Shown: one piece after another, positions 5,686 to 7,251 of the stretch
Position numbering within the stretch: the stretch's first letter is position 1
Layout of the letters: the number at the start of each line of letters is the position of its first letter
From: Deltaproteobacteria bacterium
Lineage (GTDB): Bacteria > Desulfobacterota > Binatia > UBA9968
Assembly: GCA_021323355.1 (NCBI GenBank)
Contig: JAJONK010000119.1
Coordinates: forward strand, 1-7,251
Direction of reading: 5' to 3'
DNA length: 7,251 nt
The notes under the pieces: model-generated
Database searches by the model: none
The model's input: only the letters and a program-made list of their open reading frames with translations
What the model was told of the DNA's origin: nothing
Translations under genes and position numbers: made by a program

Positions 5686-6077
5686 CAACGTAGCTCTCCT
5701 TGTAGAGATTATCGCGTTCGAAAGGCTAGACCGGCACTATCTCCCATAGCGCGGTCATTTGGCAACCCATTTTTCGAATGAATGTTCAATGATGGTGTGC
5801 GGTTGATCCTGCTGGCATATCGTCAAAAAACGACCCTAGACTTCGGTCCGTAGACTTCGGTCCGTGAGTTCCCGAGGTCTCAATTGGGCATCTAGCGAGT
5901 TAAAACTATCGTTCGAATATCCGGTATGACGTCTTTTCATCGCGCTGTGATTACGTTCTGACACCGCCCTGCTGTCCGGCGTACTTTGAGTCTGAGATGC
6001 ACGTCTGTAAGACAAAAACCCTCTTGATCCGAGGCGCAGAAGTCGAATATTGCTAAAGGTGAACGGTGGGAGGGTGT
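5686..6077. other. Divergent intergenic region with a possible shared control region
   Basis: The 392 bases separate the start codons of two divergent genes. A GATAAT -10-like hexamer lies at 5713-5708 on the minus strand but has no good -35 and sits too near the ribosome site. CTGACA (5958-5963) with TACTTT (5982-5987) is a weak plus-strand candidate. The clearest element is the 14-bp tandem repeat at 5837-5864. No gene is visible here. Confidence 0.45.
5837..5864. repeat. 14-bp perfect tandem duplication
   Basis: TAGACTTCGGTCCG is present twice without a spacer (5837-5850, 5851-5864). The second copy can also pair through GACTTCGG with CCGAGGTC (5872-5879), one G-U pair, as a hairpin. It sits midway between two divergent genes, so it may be a doubled regulator site or a recent slippage duplication. 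Confidence 0.8.
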
Positions 6078-7100
6078 ATGCCGAAATTTCTTGTCACGAT
6101 GAAAAGTAGATTTCTGCTCTTTTGGTCGGTCATCTGGCTGTTAGGTTTAAATCCGATGGCTACCGGCAACGCCGCTGAATTAGCGAAGCTCACGCCCCTG
6201 CGGCTTGCCTACAGCGCCATCACGGTTAACCAAGCGATTCCATGGATCAGTTTAGAGGCGGGCCATTTCAAAAAGCACGGCGTCGATGTCGAACTGATTC
6301 ACGCCAGCAGTATCACCGCGCTGCAGGCGCTGCTGGCGGGGGAGGTGGCGATCGTGCAATCTGCGACGGATGGAGCCGTGAGCTCCAATCTTAGCGGCGC
6401 CGATACCGTTTTCATGGGCGCAATTCTTGACAAGCCGCTCTACAGCTTTATCGTCAACTCCAAGATCAAAACGCCGCAGGATCTCAAGGGCAAGAGAGTT
6501 GGCGTCACCCGGTTCGGCGCGACACCGGATGCTCTGGCGCGGGCCACGCTCAAAATGTGGGGGTTGGACCCATCCACGGATGTTTCGATGATTCAACTCA
6601 ATGAAATGGGCCTATTGGTTCAAGGTCTGGTCAATGGCGTCATCGATGCCGCGCCGATATCGATTCCCAATAACATCCGAGCGAAAAATCTCGGATTCGT
6701 CGAGTTATTCGACATGACCAAGATCGGCAAAACCTATATCACCGGCACGGTGGTTACGAGAAAACGTTTCATTGATGGGCAGCGCGACCTTGCCAAGCGT
6801 TTCATGCGCGGCTTCCTCGAAGGCATGAAGACCTATCAGGAAGACGAAGAGTTCACCATCAAGGTGATTCAGAAATGGACGCGCGCAAAAAATAGAGATG
6901 AAGTGAAGGAAGCCTATGCGTTACAGGCCAAGAACATGCTGCGCATCCCGCGCACGTCCGTAGAAGGAGTCAAGACGATCCTAGAGGGCCTGGATAAAAT
7001 GCCCGCGGCTAAAACCGCCGATCCGCGCCGGTTCATCGATTTTACGATCCTCGATGAACTGGACAAAGAGGGGTTTTTGCAAGCGCTATATAAGAACTAA
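6078..7100 (+). CDS. ABC-type substrate-binding protein, NMT1/THI5/SsuA-like
   Basis: Start ATG 6078 follows GGGAGGG (6068-6074), somewhat close at 3-5 bases; an in-frame GTG at 6066 lies over this site and ATG 6099 has none. The 340-residue product begins with a Sec signal (basic MPKFLVTMKSR, core FLLFWSVIWLLGL, cleavage near NA-AE at about 32/33), so the mature form is periplasmic. Family marks follow in order: LRLAYS (41-46), EAGHFKKHGVDVEL (60-73, the EAGxFxKxGLDV motif), LLAGEV (85-90), DLKGKRVGVTRFG (125-137) and LVNGVIDAA (174-182). Such proteins bind taurine, alkanesulfonates, nitrate, pyrimidine precursors or aromatic compounds for an ABC importer. No permease or ATPase gene is next to it, so it is either an orphan or its partners lie elsewhere. 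The ligand cannot be read from sequence. A GST-like gene follows after 31 bases, probably in the same operon. Confidence 0.9.
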   Translation: MPKFLVTMKSRFLLFWSVIWLLGLNPMATGNAAELAKLTPLRLAYSAITVNQAIPWISLEAGHFKKHGVDVELIHASSITALQALLAGEVAIVQSATDGAVSSNLSGADTVFMGAILDKPLYSFIVNSKIKTPQDLKGKRVGVTRFGATPDALARATLKMWGLDPSTDVSMIQLNEMGLLVQGLVNGVIDAAPISIPNNIRAKNLGFVELFDMTKIGKTYITGTVVTRKRFIDGQRDLAKRFMRGFLEGMKTYQEDEEFTIKVIQKWTRAKNRDEVKEAYALQAKNMLRIPRTSVEGVKTILEGLDKMPAAKTADPRRFIDFTILDELDKEGFLQALYKN

Positions 7101-7131
7101 TACTGTCCAAGTCTATAATCTGGAGGTGCGA

Positions 7132-7251
7132 GTGGCTTTGGAACTCTACTGGGGCAGCGGCAGTCCGTTTGCCTGGCGCGTCATGTTGACGTTGGAAGTG
7201 AAAGGTCTGGCATACCAATCGAGACTTTTGGAATTCTCAAAGGGCGATCAT
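7132..7251 (+). CDS. Glutathione S-transferase-like protein, N-terminal part (cut by window end)
   Basis: GTG 7132 follows GGAGG (7122-7126) by five bases; another in-frame GTG at 7127 is too close to the site. The visible 40 residues begin (M)ALELYWGSGSPFAWRVML, then TLEVKGLAYQSRLLEF, and the frame is open at the window edge. This is the opening of a GST thioredoxin-fold domain: beta strand LELYWG, the S-P-F-x-x-R-V active-site turn and helix (Ser9 or Ser11 as possible catalytic residue), then ALExKGLxY before the second strand. The enzymes conjugate or reduce electrophilic compounds with glutathione in the cytoplasm. It lies 31 bases after the substrate-binding protein gene on the same strand with no terminator between, so an operon is likely. 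Its class cannot be set without the C-terminal domain. Confidence 0.8.
   Translation, partial: MALELYWGSGSPFAWRVMLTLEVKGLAYQSRLLEFSKGDH

Noticed and set aside
4038..5781. Several frames of 62-131 codons on both strands inside and beside the ThDP enzyme gene
   Set aside because: They are shadows of the 593-residue gene, whose motifs are intact from end to end.
6252..6596. 114-codon minus-strand frame inside the substrate-binding protein gene
   Set aside because: Antisense shadow; the plus-strand frame carries all family motifs and a signal peptide.
1..7251. CRISPR array, retron or riboswitch
   Set aside because: The only direct repeats are two-copy tandem units of 10 and 14 bp, and no conserved riboswitch core was recognised.

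Overview
The window looks like a bacterial chromosome of roughly 50-55% GC with strong Shine-Dalgarno sites. An orphan NMT1/THI5-like substrate-binding protein, a stand-alone acetolactate-synthase-like ThDP enzyme and a glycine-zipper lipoprotein together resemble soil or sediment lineages such as Binatota/Deltaproteobacteria-type or Rokubacteria/Tectomicrobia-type genomes. That placement is inference from gene style; there is no rRNA or other marker here.

Left part (1-2.1 kb): a gene-poor, decayed accessory region. It holds the C-terminal relic of a tyrosine recombinase (about 19-205, minus) with a frameshift and a Tyr-to-Cys change at the nucleophile position. Next is a broken gene (409-803, minus) whose reading frame is cut by two in-frame stops and then shifts frame at least twice. 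A 37-residue single-helix membrane protein (1035-1148, plus) follows, with a strong RBS and three stacked dyads ahead of it. Last is a 133-residue protein with two predicted membrane helices (1249-1650, plus). The 440 bases after it hold nothing I can assign.

Middle part (2.1-3.7 kb): short genes. A glycine-zipper lipoprotein (2091-2453, minus); a possible broken gene (2646-2843, plus); a 58-residue prokaryotic metallothionein (2937-3113, minus) with a strong RBS and a perfect inverted repeat around a possible -35 box upstream; and a 67-residue unknown protein (3500-3703, plus) with a good RBS and a candidate extended -10 promoter.

Right part (3.9-7.25 kb): ordinary metabolic genes. A ThDP-dependent acetolactate-synthase-like enzyme (3904-5685, minus) is divergent from a secreted NMT1/THI5/SsuA-type substrate-binding protein (6078-7100, plus). 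After 31 bases comes the start of a glutathione S-transferase-like gene (7132, cut by the window end). The 392-base divergent interval contains a perfect 14-bp tandem duplication.

The best lead is the metallothionein with its dyad, because it is short and easily missed. The recombinase relic and broken genes suggest that the left part is an old, degrading integrated element. No CRISPR array, tRNA, rRNA or intact insertion sequence was seen.
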